Of a DNA stretch of 64,000 bases, positions 28,001 through 35,818 are shown piece by piece. The DNA lies in NCBI RefSeq assembly GCF_000306765.2, contig NC_017943.1, positions 248,001 through 312,000 of the forward strand. The letters run 5' to 3'. This DNA comes from Haloferax mediterranei ATCC 33500 (GTDB lineage: Archaea > Halobacteriota > Halobacteria > Halobacteriales > Haloferacaceae). Under the pieces are notes generated by a model. It was given only the letters and a program-made list of their open reading frames with translations, was not told the origin of the DNA and did no database searches. Position 1 is the first letter of the stretch; each line of letters begins with the position of its first letter. The position numbers and the translations under genes are program-made.

Positions 28001-28460
28001 CGAAACGACCGCGCAGGCCGCACCAGCGGCTGGCTCAACAACGGTAACGGCGAACATCGAGGCAGTCAATCCCGGCGACGAGTACAACGTCGGCGCGGGG
28101 CAGATATCACAACTCCCAACGTCTCCCGCGGGCGTCCAGAGCGTCACGAATCCCAATGCGACGACCGGCGGTGCGGGGACTACGTTACGCGATGAAGCCG
28201 AACAGGCAGTCGAGTGGCCGGGTGGAGCAGTCCCCGGAATCGGCACGTCGGAACTGAGCGACCTCGGTTCCCAGCAGTCCCACGGCTTCGACGTCGACGG
28301 CGACGGAAGCACCGACGTAACACTCACGAGTCGGCTGTCGACGGCAACCGGCTTCCCCACCGGTTCCGACCTCGAAACAATCGCGGCGGCACTGCCGCAA
28401 CGCGAGAACACGTTCAGCAGCGAACCAGCGGACCGGCCGTGGGAGTGGGTCGAAGACTAA
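25032..28460 (+). CDS. Giant protein 3 (1142 aa) with peptidoglycan-binding-like, lysozyme-like and baseplate-J-like modules
   Basis: Residues 1-470 are unassigned, with LEKIQRVAAHVLRPANVRLVWG near 184. Residues about 474-525 (YVRLLQDDLRLLGIEL...FTEWALREFQ) match the peptidoglycan-binding-1 pattern. Residues about 722-800 (AFKAVAAATYQES..YFDVVNCYDNQVLSQPLCHYVFG...GFLSYLHDQ) resemble bacterial lysozyme-like/transglycosylase-fold domains with the [DN]xx[ND]xYD core. Residues about 955-1048 (ATGSVEFTVNNDSVTVPAGTTVRT...GVQSVTNPNATTGG) are a clear baseplate-J N-terminal beta-module. Two Asp-rich calcium-type loops (DYDNDGTDEA, DVDGDGSTDV) are present. The TAA of gene 2 overlaps the ATG (TAATG) behind an AAGGAGGA ribosome site (25018-25025). 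It probably forms the lytic or baseplate tip of the system. Confidence 0.82.
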   Translation: MMFESVERRLVSLELPSADKKALGNIPAQVRSFHHGERTADLGTLGDNSGRIVLWPDQNELNGASRVEWSISSGISAPEVSCSVPTTGTGSGGDGCSGGAAGNNGGIYVYAGQPGEFYVQLFEVTGSGRNRQRGEELGWHLLSVPQFVHVTTDQTFRDRVDALTSRLSGSGNTDDKREAVLEKIQRVAAHVLRPANVRLVWGDLGDSLPVQFDKNASGTRNGLVTGVPVSSGLPGCASDHLITVTLEGTGSNVTVNEYSQVLSDGSPTGNVAVADGLAPVGSNATAATVRNHLTGLTDAETQIERATRWLGIAVARSVLTELGIEENEPVDSYDDAVERALYERALLEGDIMNSSPQNPLRDLLGIQTGGGSTTDLVEAYRAEFDVTVDQSGLLDVLEQTTPFDVLVGIVGTNPNDPTAQDGTLDQVEDEIPLGPPYGGWHLRAGDNDAGSGTATYEGSQRTNPDELPSSDEPGYVRLLQDDLRLLGIELAPAPGESGSGEMGDPSKGDVDDSAALFTEWALREFQIALSYPQAAVHVFKNEDVYGENLEAIPNPTRVTSTESDGSFNMEPAKRVVTGVLDSLTGDRLRRWRFRRARYPIVVEARDSGTGAGTGSYPNIATADYDNDGTDEALDNVWRATQVESVTPRVFVRDLSEHADVTPDEEVSAGLRLHTLGDQGVRSGSPTGPHMSGSNHGQVPVVPSNFHSTAEEISDLGSDELAAFKAVAAATYQESTGYFDVVNCYDNQVLSQPLCHYVFGLGTNAEKVGEWPGFLSYLHDQDEDLYMRYYGSRGVWPSRLYGKPKDGSNVSEYTWRNSGKHIGAAYLLHRKTPGSDQIDGDLAIRGRTGKNDTTVSKKDRRAYAQWFRTWHWMYRVVASIRGDETMRRRIYEFAVRRAADLDDVEGLPESEFGVAMALRLHIYRPGTGLDMLRAAAGESNETDRIEAMLDVPPYATATGSVEFTVNNDSVTVPAGTTVRTAPDSDGNQFDFETTAQAAPAAGSTTVTANIEAVNPGDEYNVGAGQISQLPTSPAGVQSVTNPNATTGGAGTTLRDEAEQAVEWPGGAVPGIGTSELSDLGSQQSHGFDVDGDGSTDVTLTSRLSTATGFPTGSDLETIAAALPQRENTFSSEPADRPWEWVED

Positions 28461-28527
28461 GACGAAGGCTTTTCGATGGGGTGTGAAACCAGCAAAAAGC
28501 TATTTTTGTAAGCGCGGACACGAATCG

Positions 28528-28926
28528 ATGATGGACTCGCGAGGACTCCCTGTAGTGCTAGCCGTACTCGTCCTGCTTTCCGGCTGTAGTGCTCTCACGC
28601 CCGACTCCGGGCCTCGGTACGACGTTTCTACAGAGATAGTTACAGTGAATGACTCCCAGTCGCGCGTTATCGCAATCACACCACTCGATGGCGAAATATT
28701 CCCGAAGGGTGATGAGATTATTGTCGACGGCGGATACGTGACCTTCACCGAGACATCGACGATGCACTACAACGGGACGGCGTATCTCGTCTACGTCCCA
28801 TCCCGAACGAAATTCGACCTCACACCGGAACCCGATGGAACGGTTCACGGACTTGACGACGCGAATTTCACCGTCGACGAGGTTCGAATCACCGCACACG
28901 GCGAGACAGAGACCCACGAGTTGTAA
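28528..28926 (+). CDS. Small lipoprotein downstream of the giant operon
   Basis: A 132-aa lipoprotein of unknown function. From the ATG at 28528 the signal peptide ends in a lipobox at Cys20 (LVLLSGC). The mature part is a compact beta-rich domain (YDVSTEIVTVNDSQSRVI, YVTFTETSTMHYNGTAYLVYVP). An in-frame upstream start at 28483 would add 15 basic, Cys-containing residues and is less likely; 28531 is equally possible. It follows giant gene 3 on the same strand after 67 bases, with an AT-rich stretch that may be its own promoter (28493-28507). Whether it belongs to the giant system is open. Confidence 0.7.
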   Translation: MMDSRGLPVVLAVLVLLSGCSALTPDSGPRYDVSTEIVTVNDSQSRVIAITPLDGEIFPKGDEIIVDGGYVTFTETSTMHYNGTAYLVYVPSRTKFDLTPEPDGTVHGLDDANFTVDEVRITAHGETETHEL

Positions 28927-29073
28927 ATCGTAATCGGTGCTCCGGTCCTGAGACACTGCTGTAGTGCCACCCTATCCAAAGAGTTCGACTAGGCGGTACT
29001 CACATCCTATCGTTTTACCTTAAACTGATTACCATCCAACGTTTCTATACGATTCCAATTCGTACGGGAATTC

Positions 29074-30036
29074 ATGGACCCCGCTTCCGCAACGGAGTAC
29101 TGTGAGTCCGTTCTGAAATCAGTCGAAACCGCAGTCGTCGCTGACCAAGACTTCCTCGAAACCGTACTCGTCGGCGTCGTCTCTGACGGGCACATCCTCC
29201 TCGAAGACGTTCCCGGGACGGGAAAGACGCTCACAGCAAAGAGCTTCGCCACAGCACTCGGCCTCGAATTCAGTCGAGTGCAGTTCACGCCCGACCTCCT
29301 CCCGTCGGACATCGTTGGAACCCACATCTACAACGAAGCAGCAGAACGCTTCGAGTTTACCCGTGGCCCAATCTTCGCGAACGTCGTCCTCGCCGACGAG
29401 ATAAACCGTGCCCCGCCGAAGACGCAGGCCGCGCTCCTCGAAGCGATGGCCGAAGGGCAAGTGACCGTCGACGGCGACACCTACCCGCTCCCGGACCCGT
29501 TTTTCGTCATCGCAACCCAAAATCCTGTCGAGAGCGAGGGTGTCTTCCCGCTCCCAGAGGCGCAAATCGACCGATTTACCATCAAAACGACAATCGGCTA
29601 CCCCGAGACCGAAGCCGAAAACCGACTTCTCCGCCGCCGGACAAACAGAGACACGTCGGAACCGACTGTGACAACTGTCCTCTCACCTGAGGAAGTTCGT
29701 GACCTACAATCCGTCCCGGAGTCCGTCCGCGTTCACGACGACCTCATCTCTTATATAACCAGTATCGCACAGGCGACGCGAAACGACCCGCAAGTCCGAG
29801 TAGGCGTCTCACCGCGCGGGACACAACGACTCCTCGAAACTGCCCGCAGTCGCGCCGTATTCGAAGGCCGAGAGTTCGTCAAGCCCGCCGACGTGAAAGC
29901 AGTCGCCCGCCCGGTACTCGCTCACCGACTGGTTCTCACTCCCGACGCCTCGATTGAAGAGACCAGTAAGTCTGACGTGATTTCGGACATTCTCGACACG
30001 CTCAGCGTCCCGAAGGTCTCACTCGGGAACGCCTGA
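29074..30036 (+). CDS. MoxR-family AAA+ ATPase
   Basis: A 320-aa MoxR chaperone ATPase, thought to help mature or activate von Willebrand-type or metallo-protein partners encoded nearby. Walker A is EDVPGTGKT (about 44-52), Walker B VVLADEINRAPPKTQAALLEAM (about 108-129), with sensor 1 FFVIATQNPVE (about 145-155) and a C-terminal lid domain (GVSPRGTQRLLETARSRA). Unlike the usual haloarchaeal layout it is convergent with the DUF7519-like, DUF58 and DUF4129 genes rather than co-directional. It might be mistaken for the AAA+ ATPase of a contractile injection cluster, but its sequence is a standard MoxR. Confidence 0.92.
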   Translation: MDPASATEYCESVLKSVETAVVADQDFLETVLVGVVSDGHILLEDVPGTGKTLTAKSFATALGLEFSRVQFTPDLLPSDIVGTHIYNEAAERFEFTRGPIFANVVLADEINRAPPKTQAALLEAMAEGQVTVDGDTYPLPDPFFVIATQNPVESEGVFPLPEAQIDRFTIKTTIGYPETEAENRLLRRRTNRDTSEPTVTTVLSPEEVRDLQSVPESVRVHDDLISYITSIAQATRNDPQVRVGVSPRGTQRLLETARSRAVFEGREFVKPADVKAVARPVLAHRLVLTPDASIEETSKSDVISDILDTLSVPKVSLGNA

Positions 30037-30077
30037 CGTACACGTAGGGGAGAAGGTGAAAGAGAAGATGACTCAAC

Positions 30078-30587
30078 TCATCTCTGAAGTGCGAGCAGCA
30101 ATGCAACGACACCGACGAGAAGCGCAACAAGCGCAAGGACCGGCTGTCGGCCCGTCATGGTGAGAAACACCGCATAGCCAACGCTCGAACCGGCCGCGAA
30201 CACGACACTACTGCTGACTGCGTGCACCATCTCGATTCGAAGGGTCGACACCCCGCTTCCGACCTCGTCGGCGATACTGAATCCGTTTTGCCCGACATCC
30301 CACGCGATGAGCGCGAAGAATGCAGCAGTGAGAAGGAACAGTGGGGCCATCCCGAGCATCCCCGCGAGAATAATCGCAACTACGAGTAGAACGGTTCCAA
30401 GCGTGTATATTTCGGTGGACCCGCGGACGAGACCAACTAGGAGGAAGAAGACGCCAAGCGCGCTTGCCGCGAGCGTGTAGGTGGACACAGCAGTGATGAC
30501 GAGTGTCGCGATAGCCGCTAGCAGCGCAATGCCACTACTCAGGAGTGGTGGCATCTCACCTGGCAATCGCCGAGCGTTACGATTCAC
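30078..30587 (-). CDS. Membrane protein of the MoxR/DUF58 module (DUF7519-like)
   Basis: A 169-aa integral membrane protein with about six hydrophobic helices (15-36, 38-55, 60-78, 80-96, 115-140 and 148-167) and no polar catalytic motif. It is found as the small third gene beside DUF58 and DUF4129 in haloarchaea. The GTG at 30587 overlaps the last 11 bases of the DUF58 gene; ATG 30554 is an alternative start. Its role is unknown, perhaps a membrane scaffold for the DUF58 protein. Confidence 0.72.
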   Translation of the reverse strand: MNRNARRLPGEMPPLLSSGIALLAAIATLVITAVSTYTLAASALGVFFLLVGLVRGSTEIYTLGTVLLVVAIILAGMLGMAPLFLLTAAFFALIAWDVGQNGFSIADEVGSGVSTLRIEMVHAVSSSVVFAAGSSVGYAVFLTMTGRQPVLALVALLVGVVALLLALQR

Positions 30588-32559
30588 GATGCATCACCTC
30601 CGCAAACGGCTCAGACGGATTCCAATCGACGACGGGAATATCAACTCCACGAAGGTCACTGAGTCGGAGTCGCCGAGTGAGTGATGCGTATGCAGTGCCA
30701 CAGTCGAGCGTAGAAGTCGCCGATTCCGGTGCCGTCGGGTCCGGACTGATTACCGAGACCGCATAGCCGTAGGCGTCGAGTCGTCGTACGACGGCCGTCG
30801 CCTCGTCGTCGCAGAGTGGCGAGATGAAGATAATCTGTGTGTCCGGTCGAACGCGCTGATATAGCTCGCGGACTGCTTCGGTTGCGTCGAATTCGCCTTC
30901 TGGAGCGTTCCATGCGAATGCATCATCGCCGGACAGTGTCTCTCGAATTCGGCGGCGATGTACGTCGCCAGCGCTCGGCAGCAACCAACACGACCGCGGT
31001 GAGAGCGCCGCGATACCGACTGGGATACTGTCCGACAGTAGTTGAGACGCAAGCGCGTGTCCGGCGGTCACACTTCGTTGGACGATTGGTTCGTCACACT
31101 CACCCGCCGGTTCGAGGTAGGCTTCAGCCCGGGCGTCAATTACGAGTAAGACGTTCTCTAGGTGAGGCTCCCGAAAGTCGATTGTTGTGAACTCGCCCGT
31201 CTTCGCCTTGCGCTTCCAGTCGATTCGAGACAGCGGGTCGCCAGGCCGGTACTCCCGAACCGAGTGGAACTCGACACCGGAGCCTTTGATTGCCGACCGC
31301 GACTGACCCGGATGAACCGTCGTCTGCTGTCGAAGTCCCACCTCGGGCATGGAACACTCCGACGGATGGCAAGTGATTGTTGTGGGCGAACTCCGATGGA
31401 GCGTTTCCCGCTTACGGACGCCGGACACGTCGCGCGTGATGAGTAGCGCAGGGTCGAACGCGTGGACACCATGGACGGCTTCGACGGTGTACGTAAACGT
31501 CGCCTCCTTTCCCGGTCGAAGCGCGGTGGTGAATCGTGGCGAACCCTCTGTGACGGTGAGTCCGGCAGGCACACCATCAATGAGCCGGAGGTCTGCAATC
31601 GTGGCGTCGCTCGTGTTCTGAATCGAGACGGTTACCTCGACAGGTTTCTCTGGGTTGGGTTCGGCGTCGCTGACAGTTCTCGTGATAGAGACCGTTTCCG
31701 TCGGTGAAGGGACGATACGAGTGTACCCGGAGACGGTGATACCGAAGAGCGCAAGGAGCAGAAGCGCCGGATGCAATGTGACGATACCGAGCCCACCGGC
31801 CGCAAGCGCTGCTGCGGTCACACCACGTGTTCGGTCCGTTGTGGATTCTCGGGAGTCCTCCGTCGTATCGGATGGCCAGTACCGCCGCGTCGTTACGGTC
31901 GGAGGGTCATTGAGCGACGTTCGCGCTGCGTCGGACAGCGCCGGTGTCACGTCGCCCTCGTCGAATCTGGTCGCGAGTTCGGCAACGGCGTGTCGCGCCC
32001 GCCGAGTAAACGGCGGTTCGGTACTTCGGAGTGAGCGCAGTCGCTGCCGGAGTGAGAGCGACGGAACGACATCGTCGGCGAAGAACGCCGCCGCGTGTGG
32101 GTTCTCAGTCCAACGTCCCTCATCCAACCGTGTCTCGATGTCCGTCCGCGTCCACCGTTCCGTTCGCGAGAGGACTGTAATCGCCATCTGTCGTAGTTCG
32201 GCACGGAGTGCGAGACGCGCTTCCGGGTCTTCCGCACGTCGGTCGGTCCACTCAATTGCTTCCAACCGTCGCGCAAACGCCGTTCCGGGGTGTTCGTATC
32301 GAGGACGGTTTTCTGGCGAAGGAAGTTCACTTGATTCCGTCTGTTGTCCGTCCTCGGATACCGACATCGAGCGAATCTCACCGAAGAGGTAGACTGCCGC
32401 GAGAACGACTGCGAGAACGCCGGTAAGAGCGATAGGGGCCGTTCGAACGACGCCAGAGAGGGTGACAGCACCACCGAGTGTCGGCGAGACGATGAGAAGA
32501 ATGCCAACGAAGCTCGACAACAGGCCGAAGACGAGAATCGAACGATGAGTCCGGCTCAT
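30577..32559 (-). CDS. DUF58 protein with N-terminal membrane helices
   Basis: A 660-aa protein combining membrane anchoring with a DUF58/vWA-like domain. Two helices at the N-terminus (about 8-28 and 35-58) are followed by a cytoplasmic region, a further hydrophobic pair (about 245-280), a beta-rich CARDB-like segment (SIQNTSDATIADLRLIDG, about 310) and the DUF58 signature VREYRPGDPLSRIDWKRKAKTG near 425, then a vWA-type fold (VLLVIDARAEAYL). It is the typical partner of MoxR ATPases. It is coupled by ATGA overlap to the DUF4129 gene upstream and by 11-base overlap to the membrane protein downstream. Confidence 0.92.
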   Translation of the reverse strand: MSRTHRSILVFGLLSSFVGILLIVSPTLGGAVTLSGVVRTAPIALTGVLAVVLAAVYLFGEIRSMSVSEDGQQTESSELPSPENRPRYEHPGTAFARRLEAIEWTDRRAEDPEARLALRAELRQMAITVLSRTERWTRTDIETRLDEGRWTENPHAAAFFADDVVPSLSLRQRLRSLRSTEPPFTRRARHAVAELATRFDEGDVTPALSDAARTSLNDPPTVTTRRYWPSDTTEDSRESTTDRTRGVTAAALAAGGLGIVTLHPALLLLALFGITVSGYTRIVPSPTETVSITRTVSDAEPNPEKPVEVTVSIQNTSDATIADLRLIDGVPAGLTVTEGSPRFTTALRPGKEATFTYTVEAVHGVHAFDPALLITRDVSGVRKRETLHRSSPTTITCHPSECSMPEVGLRQQTTVHPGQSRSAIKGSGVEFHSVREYRPGDPLSRIDWKRKAKTGEFTTIDFREPHLENVLLVIDARAEAYLEPAGECDEPIVQRSVTAGHALASQLLSDSIPVGIAALSPRSCWLLPSAGDVHRRRIRETLSGDDAFAWNAPEGEFDATEAVRELYQRVRPDTQIIFISPLCDDEATAVVRRLDAYGYAVSVISPDPTAPESATSTLDCGTAYASLTRRLRLSDLRGVDIPVVDWNPSEPFAEVMHRES

Positions 32560-33326
32560 GGGTCCGGTGAGAGAGGAGAAGTGTCAGACTGAGATGAGAC
32601 AGCAGACATATCCGACTCAGCCGAGTCGGTAGAAGAACCGGACCCAGTCGAATATCCGTCAGCCTGCCGAATCGACGCAAATGCATCACGAGCACGCTGT
32701 TCGCGCTCATTAGTTGGGGACGTCCCACCGTATCGCACTGCACAGAACACCTCAGTAATCGAGTGTACGTCGGACGCAGGGAAGCCAGCCTGTATTGCAG
32801 TCTGTGCCAGTTTCGTCGGCGTCTCGTGCGGTTTGTCCGCTGAACCGAGTGACGAGACCATCGCCTGCCACGCGCGATAGACATCGTTTGTGGGCGGTAC
32901 ATCTCGGGCGTCTGCGACTGGCGTGTATGGCTCCGGTTCGTCGACGGGCGTCACCAACTCGTCGTCGGCAACGACATCAGTGTGGGAATCATCGCTCGTA
33001 AGTCGCCACAAAACGAGTATCGCGCCGACAACGAGAAGGGCGACACCGACACCAAGTCGAGAGAGGGCACTGCCAGGTTGAGCACTGCTGTCGAGGCCAT
33101 TTGTCACATCCGTCTCGGGAAACACGAGATTAATGATTGGTTGTCCACCAGGGCTGTCTGTTTGTTTGGCTTTTCCTTCTTGCTCGTGGAACGTTACCGG
33201 GGTGTCCGCGGACCCCGCTTGATTCGGGTTGGCTGGGTGTGCAGATTCGAGTGTACCTGCAGCGACGCCGAGGACCGCGAGAGCGAACACGGTAATGAGG
33301 AGGGCAACGACGTGGGACCGATTCAT
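32556..33326 (-). CDS. DUF4129-domain membrane protein
   Basis: A 256-aa protein of the MoxR/DUF58 module. It has an N-terminal signal helix (5-25), an external Ser/Asn-rich segment, a central membrane helix (about 88-110) and a cytoplasmic C-terminal DUF4129 region. The hallmark is DVYRAWQAMVSSLG (about 148-161), followed by ETPTKLAQTAIQAGFPASDV and ITEVFCAVRYGG. DUF4129 is the C-terminal part of many transglutaminase-like proteins; here the transglutaminase portion is absent. It is first gene of the minus-strand operon, with a promoter-like AT-rich stretch at 33340-33375. Confidence 0.85.
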   Translation of the reverse strand: MNRSHVVALLITVFALAVLGVAAGTLESAHPANPNQAGSADTPVTFHEQEGKAKQTDSPGGQPIINLVFPETDVTNGLDSSAQPGSALSRLGVGVALLVVGAILVLWRLTSDDSHTDVVADDELVTPVDEPEPYTPVADARDVPPTNDVYRAWQAMVSSLGSADKPHETPTKLAQTAIQAGFPASDVHSITEVFCAVRYGGTSPTNEREQRARDAFASIRQADGYSTGSGSSTDSAESDMSAVSSQSDTSPLSPDP

Positions 33327-33943
33327 AGGTGAATAGGTTCTATCAATAAGTCAATTCGGATAGGTATAAGAATACTACTCATACGGCTCGATTACAGCCT
33401 CGTCGGAGCGTTCTGCTGGTATTGAATCGGTTATAGAGCGGTATTCGAGTTCGAAAAGTACTCTCCCAGCAGACAACGATACGGCTGTAACTGCCATTGG
33501 TCCAACTAGATTTCCAATGGCGGCGTTGTTTGTTGCTTTCGACTGTTATGTACCGTAGTTCGCTCTCGTTCTCTCACTTAGTCGTGCCGAGCACGCGCCG
33601 AAGCACGCCTAACACGGCCAGTCCGAAAGCGGCCCAGAACAAGACTGAGACGGAACTACCGAAGTTACCGGAGCCACCGGAGCAAACTCCTCGGCGCGGC
33701 GCTGGATACGTCTCCAACGAGTCGGAACACGATGGTGAACAGTCTGCCGAATTCGTCGCCCTGTTGATTTTGTCGCCTCCCATCCTTTCTCTCGTACCGG
33801 AGTTGAGATGATAGCTCTCGGTACGATTGGACTCGAAGCGGGTCTACAGAAGGCCCCGCTAACTGTGACTCTCGGAGAACAACACCGAACATAATGATAA
33901 CTTTTTAATAATTGTTGCCACATGGTAGGTCAAGAATAGTATC
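33327..33943. other. Intergenic region with a possible decayed membrane-tail gene
   Basis: This divergent spacer carries promoters for the DUF4129 operon (33340-33375, minus) and for the ABC exporter (AT-rich 33895-33915, plus). A minus-strand frame at 33574-33783 ends in a plausible membrane tail; nothing else is recognisable. Confidence 0.5.
33574..33783 (-). CDS. Possible small membrane-tail protein or remnant
   Basis: A 69-aa reading frame whose C-terminal half (GGSGNFGSSVSVLFWAAFG, then LAVLGVLRRVLG) looks like a Gly/Ser spacer, one transmembrane helix and a basic end, a layout common at the C-terminus of haloarchaeal surface proteins. The N-terminal half is Cys/Ser-rich and unlike halophile coding sequence. 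It may be the surviving tail of a larger deleted gene. Low confidence. Confidence 0.25.
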   Translation of the reverse strand: MGGDKINRATNSADCSPSCSDSLETYPAPRRGVCSGGSGNFGSSVSVLFWAAFGLAVLGVLRRVLGTTK

Positions 33944-34960
33944 ATGGAGATAGAGAGCACGACACATTCTAGACAATCTCCGCTTATCTCGGTCGAAGGG
34001 CTCAGAAAAGAGTATTCGTCCGGCGACCAGACAGTGACTGCAGTCGACGACGTCTCGTTTAACATCGAACGAGGTTCGATTGTTGGTATCCTCGGTCCGA
34101 ACGGCGCGGGAAAGACGACGACGATAAAGTCGCTCCTTGGGCTTGTCGAACCGAACGCCGGACAGGTGCTGATCAACGGGGTGGATGTCTACGAAAACCG
34201 ACGGCAGGTCTACAACTACGTCAGTGCGATGCTGGAGGGGTCCAGAAACGCATATTGGCGACTGACGGTCGAAGAGAATATGTCGTTTTTTATGAGTCAC
34301 CGCGGTATCAATCCGCGAACGAACGCCGAAAAACGGCGTCGAATCCTCGAAGATCTCGACCTCGACGAGAAAGCGAACGTGCCCGTTCGAGAGCTATCGC
34401 GCGGGATGAAGCAGAAGGCCGCACTCGCATGTGTTCTCGCACAAGAAACTCCGATTCTATTTCTGGACGAGCCGACGCTCGGGCTCGATGTCGAAGCGAC
34501 TCGGGCGCTCCGAAGCCACCTCTCTACGCTCGCCGAGGAAGATGGACGGACCATTATCATCAGTAGCCACGAGATGGACACGGTACAGGAGCTCTGCGAC
34601 CGTGTGATCGTGATGACGAACGGGAGCATCGCTGCAGACAAAGAGACGCAGTCGTTCACGGACCTGTTTCAGGCACAAACCTACCAAATCGAGATCGAAG
34701 CGGCCGTCGCACAGAAGGATAGAACGGCCATCCAACGGCGGTTTGACACCGCTGAATTCACTGAACAGGGTTCAAAGATGGTACTAACAGTCAGACTGGA
34801 GCACGGGAGAGAGTTGTTCGAGTTGATGGATACGCTACGAGAACGAGGGGTAATTCCGGCGAAAGTCGATCACGTAGAATCGGACCTCGAAGAAGCGTAC
34901 CTGCAAGTGACACAGAATCGAAACGACAGAGCGGCGATGGAGGGCATGACCAATGGGTGA
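33944..34960 (+). CDS. ABC-2 exporter ATP-binding protein
   Basis: A 338-aa ATPase energising the permease encoded next to it. Walker A is GPNGAGKTTT (about 52-61), the signature motif LSRGMKQKAAL (about 150-160, with the common SRGM variant of this subfamily), Walker B PILFLDEPTLGLD (about 168-180) and the switch histidine SSHEMD (about 207). A C-terminal domain of about 90 residues (VAQKDRTAIQRRFDTAEF) is typical of drug- or polysaccharide-export ATPases such as DrrA-like proteins. The last 8 bases overlap the permease gene. The substrate is unknown. Confidence 0.9.
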   Translation: MEIESTTHSRQSPLISVEGLRKEYSSGDQTVTAVDDVSFNIERGSIVGILGPNGAGKTTTIKSLLGLVEPNAGQVLINGVDVYENRRQVYNYVSAMLEGSRNAYWRLTVEENMSFFMSHRGINPRTNAEKRRRILEDLDLDEKANVPVRELSRGMKQKAALACVLAQETPILFLDEPTLGLDVEATRALRSHLSTLAEEDGRTIIISSHEMDTVQELCDRVIVMTNGSIAADKETQSFTDLFQAQTYQIEIEAAVAQKDRTAIQRRFDTAEFTEQGSKMVLTVRLEHGRELFELMDTLRERGVIPAKVDHVESDLEEAYLQVTQNRNDRAAMEGMTNG

Positions 34961-35735
34961 CGTTCGAACGGCCGTGCTATTCGCGCGCGCATCACTCGTG
35001 AAATCGCTCACCGTGATGAAACGCTACCACGTGAACACCCTCGGGAGAATCCTCACCATCTACATGTTTTTCGCCGTGATGGTGTTCGGCGGACGAGCGG
35101 TCGCTCCCAACCTCATCAACGATTCGCTCACCGGAATCGTAGTCGGGTTCTTCATCTGGACGATTGCAGTTGGCTCGTACTCCTCCGTCGCGTCCGACTT
35201 GAGTCGGGAAGCACAGTGGGGAACGCTGGAGTTGCTCAGTATGTCGCCCGTCGGACTGGGTTCGGTCATGGTGATTAAATCGCTCGTCAACATGTTCATT
35301 AGCTTCGTGTTCGGGTTCGTGGTGCTCGTCCTCATGCTTCTGACCAGCGGCGCGCAGATTTCCGTCGACCTCGTGAGCGTCGTTCCGCTCGCGGTTCTCA
35401 GCGTGCTCCCGGTGCTCGGTATCGGCTTTTTCATGGGTGGACTCGCGCTCCTGTACAAACGAGTCAGTAGCATCTTCAACATCATGCAGTTCGCCCTGTT
35501 AGCGCTTATTGCCCTCTCTCCGGAGGTCAATCCGTTGGTGAAATATCTCCCGCTCACCCTCGGGAGCAATCTCATCACCCGAGTCATGGAACACGGGACG
35601 TCAATTACGGCGCTTCCAGTCTCGTCGCTGGTGACCCTCTGTGTCGTCGCGGGGGCGTACCTTGCCGTCGGCTACCTTGCGTTCTCGTATTTCCAGACGA
35701 AAGCTCGACAGCGAGGGGTGTTGGGTCACTACTGA
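34953..35735 (+). CDS. ABC-2 type permease
   Basis: A 260-aa membrane subunit with six predicted helices (about 30-50, 58-78, 105-130, 140-165, 173-190 and 230-250) and the ABC-2 layout in which SREAQWGTLELLSMSPVG (about 85-102) forms the coupling region. It starts within the end of the ATPase gene and is co-translated with it. It probably exports a small molecule, lipid or peptide; nothing nearby tells which. Confidence 0.88.
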   Translation: MGDVRTAVLFARASLVKSLTVMKRYHVNTLGRILTIYMFFAVMVFGGRAVAPNLINDSLTGIVVGFFIWTIAVGSYSSVASDLSREAQWGTLELLSMSPVGLGSVMVIKSLVNMFISFVFGFVVLVLMLLTSGAQISVDLVSVVPLAVLSVLPVLGIGFFMGGLALLYKRVSSIFNIMQFALLALIALSPEVNPLVKYLPLTLGSNLITRVMEHGTSITALPVSSLVTLCVVAGAYLAVGYLAFSYFQTKARQRGVLGHY

Positions 35736-35818
35736 GCCCCCGTGTATACGCTATTTTATTCTTCGACCCACAGTTCTGAAAGGGAACTACCGAGTAGTAC
35801 GCATAAATCCAGTCACAC

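Noticed and set aside
29074..30036. MoxR as the AAA+ ATPase of a contractile injection cluster
   Set aside because: Sequence motifs and the neighbouring DUF58/DUF4129 genes mark an ordinary MoxR module, and a separate lipoprotein gene lies between it and the giant operon.
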